Shown here piece after piece: positions 25,723 through 38,400 of a stretch of DNA of 64,000 nucleotides. A program made the position numbers and the translations under genes. The number at the start of each line of letters is the position of its first letter. The stretch's first letter is position 1. The notes under the pieces are model-generated. The model worked only from the letters and a program-made list of their open reading frames with translations. It was not told the DNA's origin and searched no databases. Source of the DNA: Trichosphaerium sp. ATCC 40318 (Eukaryota; Discosea; Flabellinia; Trichosidae); contig JALMLS010000064.1 in assembly GCA_038496445.1 (NCBI GenBank), forward strand, positions 124,001 to 188,000. The letters are read 5' to 3'.

Positions 25723-27148
25723 ATGACAATATTATTTGCACTTGTTAGCAAAGGGACTATAGTTCTTGCGTCTCATGCGACTGTCAAGGGTATGTGCTGC
25801 TTTTTTTTGCATGCGTTTTAAATTATTAGGTAACTTGGACTCCATCGCACAGAAAATATTAACACAGTTACCACAATCACAAGACAGTTTACGTAAGACG
25901 TATGAAACTGGAGAGTACGTAGAATTGTTGGTAACATTGGTTTAACTTTCAGCTATCGTTTCAATATACTCATGTCAGGCGGAATGACGTTCCTTTGTAT
26001 GACAGATAGAGCATTCAGTACGAACACACGGTATTCGTATTGAGTGTATGTAACACGTTTTTTGTAGGCACCCGTGTTTCCTTCCATTTTCTTGGAGACA
26101 TTTACGACAAATGGCTTGGACGGTACTGAGATTCTAGTGACCTTTTGGTCTGACTCTATTAGATTTGGTATTGGTGACAACAGTGTGGTTACTACAGGCA
26201 GTAAGAATGATGAGTTCGGTCGCACTCTCCAAAAACAAATGGTACGCTAGCAAAGTGTCATTCTTTGATTGTTCAGATCACAAACAACTATAATAGGAAT
26301 ATTTCTCGCACGATCCAAATGCGGACAAAGTCAGAAAAGTAAAAGAAGCTGTCAAGGTAGTGAAGGAACAACTGGTGTTAAATATTGGTAAGAAAGAATA
26401 TGTTTCATTTATTATTTCTTGCAAGACAATACGACAAATCCATTTACAAACTTGCCAGATGCACTGTTGGAGAGAGGAGAAAATATAGAAGCTCTATTAA
26501 CTAAAACTGAAGAGCTTGAGACAGGGTCATACGCTTTCAAATCGAAGGCAACAGAACTAAAACGGTTTTATTGGTGGAAAAGTTGTAAATTATACTTCAT
26601 ACTTGTTGCTTTACTCATTGTACGTGGTGTCAACAATCATTTACAACTCATCTAATGTGCTTAGATTATTGCTTATGGGGTCAGTGCATATATTTGTAAA
26701 AGTCCAATTTACAAAGGTTGCTGGGGAAAGAAGCACAGTATGCCTTTTTTTCATTAAATGTAATCCTGTTGATTGCTTTTTAGGTTCTCCAACGCCTTCA
26801 GGGGCACCTGCAATACCCCCACAGGTTCCAACAGAACCACCTCCTACCATCCCATCAGTACCACAAACGACAACTAAACCACCTAACGCAGCGGCTACCA
26901 CAGAACCGCCAGTTCCGCATACAACTACTACAGCCCCGCAAACTACCACTGAAGCTCCACAAGCCGAAGCTCCACAAACTACTGAGCCTCCACAAGCTAC
27001 AACTGAGGCTCCACAAACCACCGATGCTCCAACGACTGAGCCTCCACAAACCACTGAGGCTCCACAAGTTGTTCCTAGTCCAGGATCTATAACAATCCCA
27101 TCAGCAGCTCCTACCGAACCTCCATCAGCACCTACAATGGCCGCATAA
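25723..27148 (+). CDS. VAMP7-like longin R-SNARE with a Pro/Thr-rich lumenal tail
   Basis: Vesicle SNARE for late endosome/vacuole or plasma membrane fusion. The start at 25723 gives the longin domain, MTILFALVSKGTIVLASHAT, continuing with YRFNILMSGGMTFLCMTDRA (about 25955-26010). The SNARE motif includes LLERGENIEALLTKTEEL (about 26470-26520) with the zero-layer Arg kept, then WWKSCKLYFILVALLI and a transmembrane helix completed after an intron (IIAYGVSAYICK). The reading frame can end at about 26757 (PFFH then TAA), or an intron from about 26739 to 26784 joins it in phase to a 115-residue Pro/Thr/Glu-rich exon (TTEPPQ and TTEAPQ units) ending at 27146-27148. The in-phase splice supports the long form. 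The tail would face the lumen or cell exterior, which is unusual for a SNARE. Confidence 0.75.
26930..27070 (+). repeat. Pro-Thr-rich degenerate repeat (TTEPPQ/TTEAPQ) in the SNARE tail
   Basis: About ten short degenerate units related to ACTGAGCCTCCACAAACC encode TTEAPQ, TTEPPQ, TTDAP and similar. The composition is that of a mucin-like, potentially O-glycosylated stalk. Confidence 0.7.
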
Positions 27149-27402
27149 GTTTGTAAGTCACGACGTGTACAAATAATTGTAATGAACCTTGGATGGTTGA
27201 CTGTACAAACCACTCCACTCTGTTATCAAAAGGCTCAGAGCATGGGAAATTTAAGCAACTTGCAAAGGTACAAACAGCGCCAGAGTAAGTTACTACAATG
27301 GTATAACATTCTCTTCGAACAAAAAAGAAGTCGTTCGCTATTCATTGAAACAGTCAGGGTGATTTAAGTTATTTGAGTTTTAAACTGAACGTCAATTTTA
27401 AA
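27149..27402. other. Intergenic gap, SNARE to UBX-like gene
   Basis: About 250 nt. A possible 61-codon open frame at 27182-27367 has no recognisable similarity and could be a 5' leader of the next gene. Nothing firmer is visible. Confidence 0.4.
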
Positions 27403-28779
27403 ATGCGCACCTCAACCTTAATCAACGTGCGAATACGAAGCCCAGCTGGTCAGAAGATGGTTGCTCTAGCGCCACAAACCTTGTTTAAGGATTTACGAAC
27501 TCTGTTGAAGCAAGTAACTGGCATGCCTGTCGGAGAGCAAAAGCGTACGTTGTTATGCGTTTAAAACATACCCAAGGCTAAATTGTAAAAGTTTTGGTTG
27601 GATATCCACCAGCAGAGTTAAAACTATCCCCAAACGAAGCAATTTTTGGTCATGTCAAACCAAACGAAACGTTAATTGTACAATCGTCTAAAACAACAAA
27701 CCAAAAACACACAACATCAAAGTACAAGAAAACACGCGCGAAAAAGAAGAAAACTAGTGTACGTAGCTGCATTACATTAATTTCGAATTGACGTTTTATC
27801 AAGCCCAAATCCAAAGCTAGGGCGAACCCTCAGTACGTTGTTCATTCCATTAATGCGCCTGATTGTTGGTTTAGGCAGATTCAAGACGATATTTTTTCTC
27901 TGGGTGAGAATGACATTGGTTGCATGCTTGCAGAGGCTACAGGCTCCGAGGCAAAGGAAGGTGAACACAATGCAATGGTGTACCTGAGAAAAGCGTCAAA
28001 GCTAGCGCTCAAAGGTAGTGATGCATTATTTGTTACAAGTAAATTCACGCTTTATTTCAGAACACATGAAAGAAGTCACAGCCAACCATCGTCTACGCGC
28101 TTCCTTAGCCAATGATTACTCAGTATGTAAACTGCTGTAATAGAGCGATTATTGATTCATTTAGTTTCACGAGTTGCCTGTACATAGACTCGGTGATGGG
28201 TATCAACCAATTGTAAACGTAAAGTACAAGGTGGAACAACATTGGGAAGAAGAGGTGGTAAATGTCTTTACTAAGGAGGAGTTAAAAGTACTTTTAATCT
28301 TATTGCAATGTTGCCAATACTTACTCAGACAAGGGCATAGTTGCCGTAGTTCTCACACAAAAGGGTGGCGTTGGACGTGAATTGCTGAAGCCTTTCAAAA
28401 TGTCTCTGGTATCACCGAGAGTGCGTCACCATTCAACCAAACCATTACTAATTTCTATCAGGTATTTTGGAGCTTTGTTAAGCACTTTGATGGAAACGTA
28501 AAGGATGGGTTAAAGTCGCTATTACCTGGTATGGACTGGAGTTTTTTAGACCAACGGCAGAAAAAAATTAGTCAAAGGGCTGAGGAGGCTGCTAAAGTAT
28601 CTGATTTTTTCGAAACTGTGGATGATGTCGAGATTAGACCCAAGAAGCGAAGGCGGAAAAAACCTCTAAAAGATGAGCTTGACTATGAACCAGAAGGACT
28701 CTGTGAGGATGAACCTATAGTCGATGCAGCGATGGATGATGCCAATGGGGCTCCTGGCTCTACTGAGGCTAAATCTTGA
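27403..28779 (+). CDS. Unrecognised protein with N-terminal UBX/ubiquitin-like domain
   Basis: The start at 27403 opens MRTSTLINVRIRSPAGQKMV. The first about 90 residues, after one intron near 27545-27588, form a ubiquitin-like unit with VLVGYPPAELKLSPNEAIFG, close to the UBX-like N-terminus of OTU1/YOD1 deubiquitinases. A basic Lys/Thr-rich linker follows. The rest lacks any OTU catalytic DxxC...H pattern; instead it has PDCWFRQIQDDIFSLGEND, GDGYQPIVNVKYKVEQHWEE, FWSFVKHFDGNVKDGLKSLL then PGMDWSFLDQRQKKISQRAE (about 28460-28590), then a basic segment KKRRRKK and an acidic end, stop 28777-28779. I do not recognise this C-terminal module. A role in ubiquitin or p97/Cdc48 pathways is a guess from the N-terminus only. 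Confidence 0.65.
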
Positions 28780-28899
28780 AAATGTAAATAAAAATTGTAA
28801 ATTTTTTATAGAACAGACTGTACGCGAAATTTAGTTCATTTGTTACCAAAACCAACCTCACCAAACGCAGTTGACGTTTGGTTTAATAGTGGTCCAAAG

Positions 28900-31800
28900 A
28901 TGAGGGCTATGACGTGGGGTAGTAACGAAAGCGGTTGTCTTGCATTAGGACGACTGTCCACTGATGACGAGGCGGTACAGTGGTCTCCACAACCAGCGCA
29001 AGTCGATAAGGTCGTACTTGTTGCCGCGGGTGCTCATAATACCTGTTTTGTCACAGGTACGCACGCTAAACGCTGCAAAGTGCTGTTGTAAATGATTGCA
29101 AAGCCTAATGCAGAAAATAGAAAAAAATCAGGCTTTGGTGAGTGGCACGGTGTACAGCGGCAAAAGGAAGAATTCCTCGCTGTGTGGTAAACAAGATGGC
29201 GAAAATGGAGTGGTAACAGCAGGTACTGCAACAAATTACAACAACCCATGTTAAACGTCATAAAGGAAAGCCAGTACCAATACCATTTACATTTCCGTCA
29301 AGAGTGAAACAAATAGCACTTGGAAACTATCACGCAGCTGCTCTAACAAGTGCGATTTTGCTAGTTTATTATTAGTTTTATTAAACACAGATGTTAGGTA
29401 AGGGTAACGTTTTCACATGGGGCTGGAATGGCAATGGACAATTAGGTATGTACCTGTTTAGTTGCACAGCTAAAACGTTGACGTAGGACATGGAGATAAT
29501 ATTAACGCCAATCTTCCAAAGTTAGTACAAATCAAATGCGTACAATACATTGCATGTGGTACAAAATATACAATGGCATTGACAGATTTTGGTGAAATTT
29601 ATGGATGGGGTTCTAATGATACAGGTACAAACGACTCTTTGTTCTCTTTTATTTTCAGTGGCTTCAATGTTTTGACATTTGTGTGATTGTGTTCAAATAT
29701 TGGTTTTAGGTACACTTGGTATTGGTAGTACAGACTCCAAAAACGCCCCTACTAAGGTAAAAATGATAAGCAATGTAACTGCTATTGCTTGCGGCACATT
29801 TCACACCGCAGCTGTTGGTACGTAGTTAAAATCCTTCATACATTTTACTCATCACATTTTGTATCTTAGAGGGTAATGATAAGTTCTACATGTGGGGTAG
29901 TCTCGCCAATGGCAAAATCGAGCCTCGACCAGTCCTTGTAAGGTCGCTATCTGATATAAATGTAACTGAAATTGCCTGTGGAGAATGGCATACGCTTTGC
30001 AGAACGCTCGGTGGTACTGTATACGAGTGGCGTACAAAACAAGAGCCGAGACAAGTAGATGCTTTACGTGGTGTTTCCATTCGCCGTGTTGTTGCTGGCG
30101 TACGCTTATTGCAGTTATTTGAATTAGTGCCAACAACCATAACACATTGTAGGCCCACCACTCTGTAGCTGTTTCTGACGAAGGCAAAATTTACACGTGG
30201 GGCCGTAACACCTCCGGTCAGTTGGGCAGGTAGTCACACTAGTCACACAAACGCGCACTTCTTTGACACTAAGTAGGAAAACGCCAAAGGATGATGATAA
30301 AGCGTATTCGAGCACACCTAGATCTATACCTCCTCTTGAGATTGAGGCAATCGATCAAATCGCTGCTGGTGACTACCACAGTGCAATTTTAGCCAGTACG
30401 TAGTGTTGATAAGGCAATGTAAGTAGCATCCCCTAATGTCTGGCAGCAAAGTCGAAGCGTCGTCAAACGATATGGAAGCTCGTTCAACATGAACGCGCAT
30501 ACTTTCAGAAGCTTACTATAGTTGTCAAGGTACACTGGAAATATTTGTGGATTCCGCATGCCTCACATAGTGTTTTATAGCATTACATGAAAGTCTTGGA
30601 AAAATTTGTAGGCGCTAGCACCACACCCTCCCTGCGTGAATCTTCTGGTGGTATCAAGTCCTCTAACAAGCTACGGCAACTTGCCAAATTCCAGACAGCA
30701 ATATTTCAGAGTCCTAAGAACATTGTACGCAGTGAAGCAACCCTTATGTCTGAAGCAGATGTACTCACCTTATATTAGATACCTACCATCTTTTCCAATA
30801 TAAAAAAGATATACTTGATTCACAGAGAGTTCTTGGCACACATGGATAGGTTGATTTCAAGGGATTGGGATCAATCTGAGGAAGTTGGCCAAGTTCTTAG
30901 AAGCATTGTATGCTTGTTTTTTTATATCCTTGCTGCGTTGATTGTTAACCTCGTTTCTCTTTAGATGCCACGATTTAGGGCGTACCTTCAATTTGCTGAT
31001 GATTACAACAATGCAGCTATGACATTGACTACCTTGACACGAGATCAAATACAACTTCAAGGCATACTAAAGACTGAGAAAGATAGAATTGAGAACACAT
31101 ACCAAAACATTACAGCAGATAAGAGGAAGATAAACTTTGAGTTGAAAGAGTTGTTAATTGAACCAATCAAACAAATTGCACGATACATTACATCTATTGG
31201 AAAGCTCAGAGATGAGACCAGCAAGAAGCATCCTGATTACGACAATGTAGTGTGGTGTTTGGCACGATTCGAGGGTAAGTTATACTGTTTTCCTTCCGTT
31301 TTATGACCAAGGCTGCTAGGTATTTTGGAGCGTATTTGCAAGAACTTCGAAATGGAGAACCCTATGGAAATTCTAAGTTGCACCCTCAATGAATTTGGTC
31401 ATCCACAAATAGGCGGTGGTAACGTCAGTCTCCTGATAGAGCGTCTCACACATCATAAATTTATCGGTAAGAGCAATTGATTTTTCTCATTGCACTCAAA
31501 TGTTATTGTATCACCTGTTCATGAATTATTGCAGATATCGACTTTGAACACGATTTCTTCTTAACATACAAGAAGTTTACGGAGCCAAAGGTGGTATTGG
31601 ATTGTTTGATAAAACGATTCAATGTATCGCCAAGCAATGAGGTCATAGACAAACAACACTGGATAAAGACCGCACAAAGACCTATACAGCATCGTGTTGT
31701 AAATATAATCAGAAATTGGGTTCGTCACCCAAGTTCGAGTCATGACTGGAAGGACAAGTCAAAAAAATACTACAAACAACTTTGCAAATTTCTCGACAAG

Positions 31801-32865
31801 CTCAGCAAAGAGCAGCAGTACAGTGATCACAAAGTAATAGCATTGAACATCAAGGTACACTTTAATTCTTAATTCCTTCCTAAAACCCCGTTTAGGCACA
31901 CTTGCAAGGTTCTACACGAAGCATCAACATAAAATCAGGTGTTCCGCCAATGGAAGCGCCTCCAGCCGTGCCTAAAAAAAGCAGTACCCTAAAATTGATG
32001 CAAGTTGATGCGACTATTCTCGCTCAGCAAATAGCGCTTCAAGATCACAATTTGTTTTGCCAAATCAAAGCCAGGGAATTCCTTCAGAAATGGAACAAGA
32101 CAGATCTTGCTGAAGAAGCAATACACATTAAGGAGTTGACAAGTCACTTTAACAAGGTTGCCTTAGTTTGTAGTTGACGTTTCTAATCAGTTGTAGCTGA
32201 GTTTGTGGGTGGCACATGAGTGCATAGCTCCTGATTCTATGAAAGAGCGTACTGCCGCTATTAGTTTTATGATTTCAGTTGCGGAGGTGCGGTGTTCATT
32301 ATCAAAGCGTTCTATTTAGCTTACTTGCTTTAGAAATCACGTGATCTCAATAATTTTAATGCTGTCGCCGCAATTATTAGCGGCTTAAATAATTCGTCTG
32401 TTTGTAGAATGAAGAAAACGTTGCAACGGCTTTCGCAAGCTAAGCGAGATAGTCTAGAGTTAATGAACTCGCTCATGGATAGCAGCGAGAACTATGGTTC
32501 TCTACGTACATTAATGCAGGATATAGACTTCCCTGCAGTTCCTTTTGTAGCTATTGCTTTGAAGGATCTAACGGGCTTACAAGAGGGTACCGTATTGAAA
32601 TAACCTGGATTTACTGACACTCGATTTAGGCAATCCTGATCGCCTTGAGAATGGTGGTATTAATTTCTACAAATGGCGTCGTATTGCACGTACTGTGCAA
32701 GAAGTTACGCAATACAACATGACGCACTACTCGTTCAAAACAGATCACAATGTTCTTCAAGCGTTCAAGAGTCAACTCGCAAAAGTCTCCGAAATAGGAG
32801 AAGCTAAACTCTACAAAATGTCAAAGTCAAGAGAGCCTACTACAACAAACAAAGGCAGCACGTGA
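28900..32865 (+). CDS. RCC1-repeat / DH (RhoGEF) / REM-RasGEF multidomain exchange factor
   Basis: First ATG of the exon is 28900 (MRAMTWGSNESGCLALG). RCC1 propeller blades follow across short exons: NVFTWGWNGNGQLGHGDNIN, EIYGWGSNDTGTLGIGS, FYMWGSLANGK, ACGEWHTLC, KIYTWGRNTSGQLG and AAGDYHSAIL (28900-30400). A Dbl-homology domain comes next (about 30450-31300): RAYFQKLTIVVKHYMKVLEK, MSEADVLTLF, REFLAHMDRLISRDW and the conserved helix region LLIEPIKQIARYITSIGKL. No PH domain is evident. A Ras exchanger motif (REM) follows, with SLLIERLTHHKFIDIDFEHD and YKKFTEPKVVLDCLIKRFNV (about 31420-31630), and then a CDC25/RasGEF catalytic domain (about 31950-32800) with REFLQKWNKTDLAEEA, NFNAVAAIISGLNNSSVCRM and FPAVPFVAIALKDLTGLQEG. 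Stop 32863-32865. It would link Rho and Ras GTPase activation in one polypeptide. Confidence 0.85.
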
Positions 32866-33076
32866 TTAACAATAAATTGAATAAAATAAAATTTTTGTGG
32901 ATGTATGTAAATGATTGAAGGGCTTGTGATGCTTTCCTTAACCTTAAATATTGAGGTACAGCGTAGTTGTTATTTGTTGCCGTGACCCACAACATTGAGA
33001 AATGGCAACGAAACAAGTCAACATTTTTATCTAACATTTTAACTTAAAAAGCACCAGTACAAACTCACACCTGCGT

Positions 33077-35414
33077 ATGCAAAAGAGAGGTCGTAAACAA
33101 CGTACTGTTGGTTCTAGTGAGACCATTAAACGGGCTTGTTTAAAGTGCCGTTCACGGCACGTCAAATGCGACGGTATGGTCCCTTGCGCACGCTGTAAAC
33201 GCAATAGTTTATCGTGCGTGTACGCTTCGCCTAAAAAACGGGGACCAAAGCAAGGTACGAGGTTTTTTACGTTATTTTCGGTACAACAACGGTATTTACC
33301 ATGCTCCTCAAGGTCTGAAAACTCGAAGGACTACAGCATTACAACAAGCGAAATTCCAGTTAGCTGTAAAACATATAGAAGCGGAACATTGGCGCAAAAT
33401 GTACGAGCGTATAGCGAGAAACCAGGCATGCACGTGACTTTTGTATTGAACATATTTTTCTAACGCTGAACTCATAATAGACCACCCTTTGGGCGTTATC
33501 AGCGCATTTGGATTTATCAGCAAACATTGCAACATGGCTTAAGCTTTATCAGCTCAATTATTTTCCTTGCTATGTACGCCCAATGGCACTAAAAACGTAT
33601 AAGATCCTCAATCGTTCCTGACGCGTGTCTTAGGGCATTCCGACTAGACAATGGGACGCACAAAATATTATAAGCACATTCAAAACAGCCACCAGTACGC
33701 TCCTGAAGCATATGAGACTTGGTTCTGACTGCTTGTCTTAGCTTGGGGAGTAGATCCAAATCTGTTAGAGATCACTGCCATTTTGGCATTTGGAGCGCGG
33801 TGTGCAGGGTCTAACGAGCCGGCAACGCATTTCAACTCACTGTGTAAAAGAATGCAAGCCAACTTGGGCACTTTACGTCATCCATATGTAGCGGGTATGA
33901 ACAATGTGGTACACAGCACCCAACAATACTCATATTTTATTACAGGCGGATTAATACTACTCGGCGATTATGGTCTCATCATGGGTGACATGGAATCTAG
34001 TTACACTACTATATGTCAAGGTGTTGGTACGTTGTGCACACTTACTATAGTTGATAAGAGTGATTCTGTTGATAGACATGATGAAGACATTGAAGCAAGA
34101 AATGCAGAATCATCAAAAATGTTTGGATTACTTGGTGACGCTGTGTAACACCTGTAGGGTCTTCACACCACGTATAAGAATGAATAGGTAAGGCACCGTG
34201 ATTTGTGGTTATTGTGAGCGATGGTGTTCTTAATGTGATTTAAATTAGATCAGAAGTGTTACAGGAGGTTACTGTACATCCTGATTTGCCCAAAATGGAC
34301 GTGACAGAGTTTGTAGATGTTAAAAACTCAGAAACACTCAAGGAGAGGCAGATGCAAGTACTCTGGTGTATCATTGGAAAAGTATGTACTTCTAGTCAGT
34401 ATTTGTATTGAGTATCACCTAGTTATGGCTTAGCGTTTCCCGACCTGCAGTTATCAATGGCAAACCCTGTTTTCATCTCTTCATTCAGAAACATGTACCA
34501 TCTCGTTTTTCTTTTGTTGTTGTTCTAAGGCGGCTAATGCTTATGTTAGTCTGGTGATGATTATTACCAATTTTTGAAAAACACAGCAACATTGAACATG
34601 TCTAGCGTGTCCTTTTCGCAGTCGGTGAAAAGAGGGTGGTTGGTAGCTGCTGACTTGTTCACAACATTCTCGTGTTTTTCAAAAAACGCGGTTAATATTG
34701 ATAGAGCGTTACAAGCACGTGCCTTAACTCATTAACACCAGAAAGCGATAGTACTAACAGAAGCTAGCACGCCAAAAGTGCTTTTAAAAAGTTTATTGAA
34801 GCAGAACACAACGAAGATGATTGCCCTGGAGCTATTTGCAGTATGTATGACATGTGCCTCATAGCCATACGATCTAAGGACACGGCCTTGTTTCATGAAG
34901 TACATATTTTTGAGCCCATGGAATTTGTGGTTTTTATCGTTTCTGACTACTGGATTTAGAGTTTTTCTCACTTCTATGAGCATTATGTAACCGAAAATGG
35001 TAGGGGAAAGTTTTACTTGAGGCACGTGGCGTTTTCGTTTACCGCTCAGAAATCCTAACATTGATAGGTCCCTTGCCTTTTTTGCTGATACAGCCGGCAT
35101 GGTGTATGATAAATCATTAATACAAGGATTTATTGACAAATGTCCTGATATGCCAGCTTTAAAAAGGTACACTTGTTTGTTACACAGGTTACTCACACCA
35201 AATTCGTAGTTTGCCTGAACAGGCGAATCCAGAAATACATACTATGCAAGGTGGTGAAGAACTTGACCAATTCAATCCTTTGACACCATTCTCCTTGCCC
35301 GAAGATGCGAAGGACGAAATGGCTTGGCTAGCAAGTCCCAATCACCTCACTTCTGAACTTAGCGATGACTTGTTTGCTGTGGATGTATCATTCTTTGACA
35401 GTGTGTTGTTTTGA
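33077..35414 (+). CDS. Zn2Cys6 zinc-cluster transcription factor
   Basis: The start at 33077 is followed by an intact Gal4-type binuclear cluster: CLKCRSRHVKCDGMVPCARC and then C in SLSCVYA (six Cys, spacing C-x2-C-x6-C-x6-C-x2-C-x6-C). The basic linker KKRGPKQ precedes an intron and a coiled-coil dimerisation stretch (RRTTALQQAKFQLAVKHIEA, about 33310-33420). Later exons carry a helical middle region, for example LLEITAILAFGARCAGSNEP and QYSYFITGGLILLGDYGLI (about 33750-34150), as in the fungal-specific regulatory domain. Internal joins between about 34180 and 35190 are unresolved. The last exon (35211-35414) is acidic and hydrophobic (EELDQFNPLTPFSLPEDAKD, DLFAVDVSFFDSVLF), like an activation domain, stop 35412-35414. 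Targets cannot be inferred. This domain is largely confined to fungi and close relatives, which is the best taxonomic clue in the window. Confidence 0.75.
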
Positions 35415-35458
35415 TAAACCCACAAAATAAACAAAGAGCTGTTCTTTTGTAATTACAT

Positions 35459-38400
35459 TTATTTTACATGATGACCAAAAAAGGCTGGTAAGAACGCTCC
35501 AGGTAGCATCGCTTCAATATCCGCTGCTACAGATATGTTTTTACACTTTGAGATATTCAAATGCTCAAGCGAACTGCAACATTTAACGAGTCCTAAGACA
35601 CCAGCATCTGTCACTACAAGGCAATAGTTAGAAAAAACCTAAAAAGTGTAATGTACCATTTGGGTTGCCTCGAATGTTGAGCACACGCAATTGTGTTGAG
35701 TGCAGTCGTAACGCCTTATTGATATTAGTATTGTTGATTGTTGTTACTGGCAAGTCGTACGTCAAGCGAGACATTGGTGATTTCATCACAACCTCCAAGC
35801 AACAATGCACGCAGCATTGGATGATGGAAAGCGAGAAGATGGACAGTATCATCGGTTATACCACAACCGGCCAAATTGAGCTCTGTCAGTTTCGGACAAT
35901 CGACAGCAAGATCATTTATTGATGTTCCCGTTATATTAGGCATACACCCTTCCAACCTAACGATGACTCTTTAGTAAAAAAACTCCCAAAAATAAGTATC
36001 CAACGTACGCTAGCATTTCTAGTTTCTTGCAACTTCTGAGCTTGGCGATAGACTTGTCTGTCAGTAAACAACAGTACGATAAGTCCATGACACGCAAGGA
36101 TCGCGAGCAATGCCATGCGAGCTGTTCAATAGCGTGGTCCGTTATATCAGTACATCTAAAGAAAGGTGTCAACATAGGTGTCTGGGTTTAGTTTGTTGTT
36201 TTGTACCTGAAGAGGCGTATCACTTGGATTGTTGAATACGCGCCAGAATCAAACATGATGTTGTCCATTCTTCGTGGAACTACTGATTCTCTTGTATCCC
36301 TCATATTGGTAGACTTTGATTTTGTACTCAGTATGCTCTTAGGAGTACGCATTTTCTTCTTCTTGGTATCTACCATACTCGCTGTTTCTGGAGGCGATTC
36401 GTCTGCTGGTTTCAATTGAGCCATTGCTTTAGCAAAGTTCACCAGAGATTGATCAGTCACGTTAACTTTAACATGTCTATCACAGCTATAGTTGAAGGTT
36501 TTGTCAGTTCAGAAGTTCAAAAAGAAAAATTTTGAACAATGGAGGTGAGGCGTTTGGTTTTATTTGCCAACGTACTTGATAGATATTTCAACTATACGCA
36601 GATGTGAGTTGGATACAGCATTGATCACTGGGTCACCAAGTTGGCAACAAAAATCGAGATTCAGTCTTTTAAGATTTCGTGCTTTGGCTATTACCGGTAT
36701 AACCTGCCAAATAAGTGTAAGTGTACAGTCGTCTTAATACCAAAAGTATGTTGACGTACACCATTGTCTGTAAAGTTGCATTCCTCGATAGAGAGATATT
36801 CAAGGTTGCTTGCGTTCCTAGGAAGCGATTGTATAGCTGTATCATCCAGCTGGGTACATCTAATAAACCAGTAAGCAACACTGATTACAAGTTAAAGAGT
36901 TTTACCCTCTCAAGCATAAGCTACTCAGGTGTGGCAAGCCTTTGAGCACTTTGTTCAAAGTCTTGGATAATATGGAGGTACAATTGCTCAGATCAAGCTT
37001 TTTCAAGTTTACAGCCCTAGCAAGGGTAGCTGCTGCCTTGTCTGATATCGTTGACCATAACGTCAACCCCCGAACCGGGAATTTTGTGAAATGAAGTATA
37101 GCAGTATCAGTAAGGTGGTCGCAATCTGACAAGTTCAATACACGAGGGCCTGTTGCTATCACTTTTGCTTTTCTGCCCACAATGCTACTATTGCTACCCG
37201 CACTTAAGTGCGTAATAGCTGCGTCGGTTATACCGGTGCACCCAGTGAGATCTACATTAAGTAAGTTTCCTTTACTGTAACCATGTATTTCTTACCGAGG
37301 GATTCTAGCCTCTTGCATTTATCTGTAAGAGCAATTATAGCTGCATCTGTGATACGTGTACATCCGGTGAGGATAAGGCTTTCTATGCGCTTTGCGTAGT
37401 AAAAGTTGGACCAAATAGCTTCCAATACTTCATTAGTGCATTGTAATGCACAATCTTTAAATGACAACGTATTTGCTGCCAGTGTTTGGTTCTGTGGAGG
37501 TGGGTTTGATTTCAAGACTGTACTATGACTTGCGTTATCGTCTGGGAAGTCTATAGGAGGTTGTGAACCATCACGAGATCTATAGGACAACAAATTAATT
37601 ACAAATCATTTGTGCGTTTAAAAGAAACAAAAAATGATTAACGCACGTGTTGGATGACGCAACAAGCGATTGGTAAATAAATACTTGAAGAATAGCATTT
37701 AATAACGGGCTGTTGTTCGTCGCACGAACTAAGATTGCCAATTTTTTGCCTTGGTCTTGCAGTACGTTGTATGCAAATGTTTTGTTTGTGTATGATGACA
37801 TGCGCTCGCGCAAGTCCACTGTTTTAGTATCGAGGGACTGAAACTCTATTCGAGAGTTTAACAAAAATGACTACCGCATACAAAAAAAATATTGACATGC
37901 CTGTTTGGCGACCACGCAATACAATGCGCTCTATTGTGAGGAAAGGTGCCTTGATATCCTCTGGTGTATGTGGCAGCAATTTGATGAGTAGGTATTTGTG
38001 ATTTACATTATATACATGGGTCTCTAGTTCGTTGCTACCAGGTTGGAGGTTGCAGGTATCGATCGCAGCAATCTACAATTATTAGTGTCATGTTTTTTGA
38101 GTTTGTTAAAACTGCAAACACAGGACTAAAATCCGTACTGGGTCTGGTTCATTTCTGACTTCGGAGTGAATAAGTTGATCTACAATATCACTCGGGTATT
38201 TGTTAAGACAGAATTTGTATTTGGCTTTCTCTTCGACTTCTTTCTTGTCTATCAAATATTTAGCGAATTGCATATCACCATGTATTTAGCATACCGTTTA
38301 AACCAAACATAAATATTCTGCCACTGCCTGCTTTTCTATTTTTTGGGCGTTAGTTCAAAGAAAGTATCAAGCAGTAGATAGCGTACTCCTTAGGGAATGT

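Noticed and set aside
26641-27213. Long Val/Gly/Cys-rich open frame on the - strand opposite the SNARE tail
   Set aside because: It is the antisense shadow of the repetitive Pro/Thr codons; repeats commonly open all frames.
27182-27367. 61-codon frame on + between the SNARE and UBX-like genes
   Set aside because: No similarity or composition bias towards a real protein; more likely leader sequence.
30857-31060. Lys-rich frame on - within the RhoGEF region
   Set aside because: Opposite the well-supported DH domain exons on the + strand.
34732-35196. 154-codon frame on - inside the Zn2Cys6 gene
   Set aside because: No recognisable domain, and the + strand reading fits the regulatory region of the factor. 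Internal exon structure here is uncertain, so this is a soft rejection.
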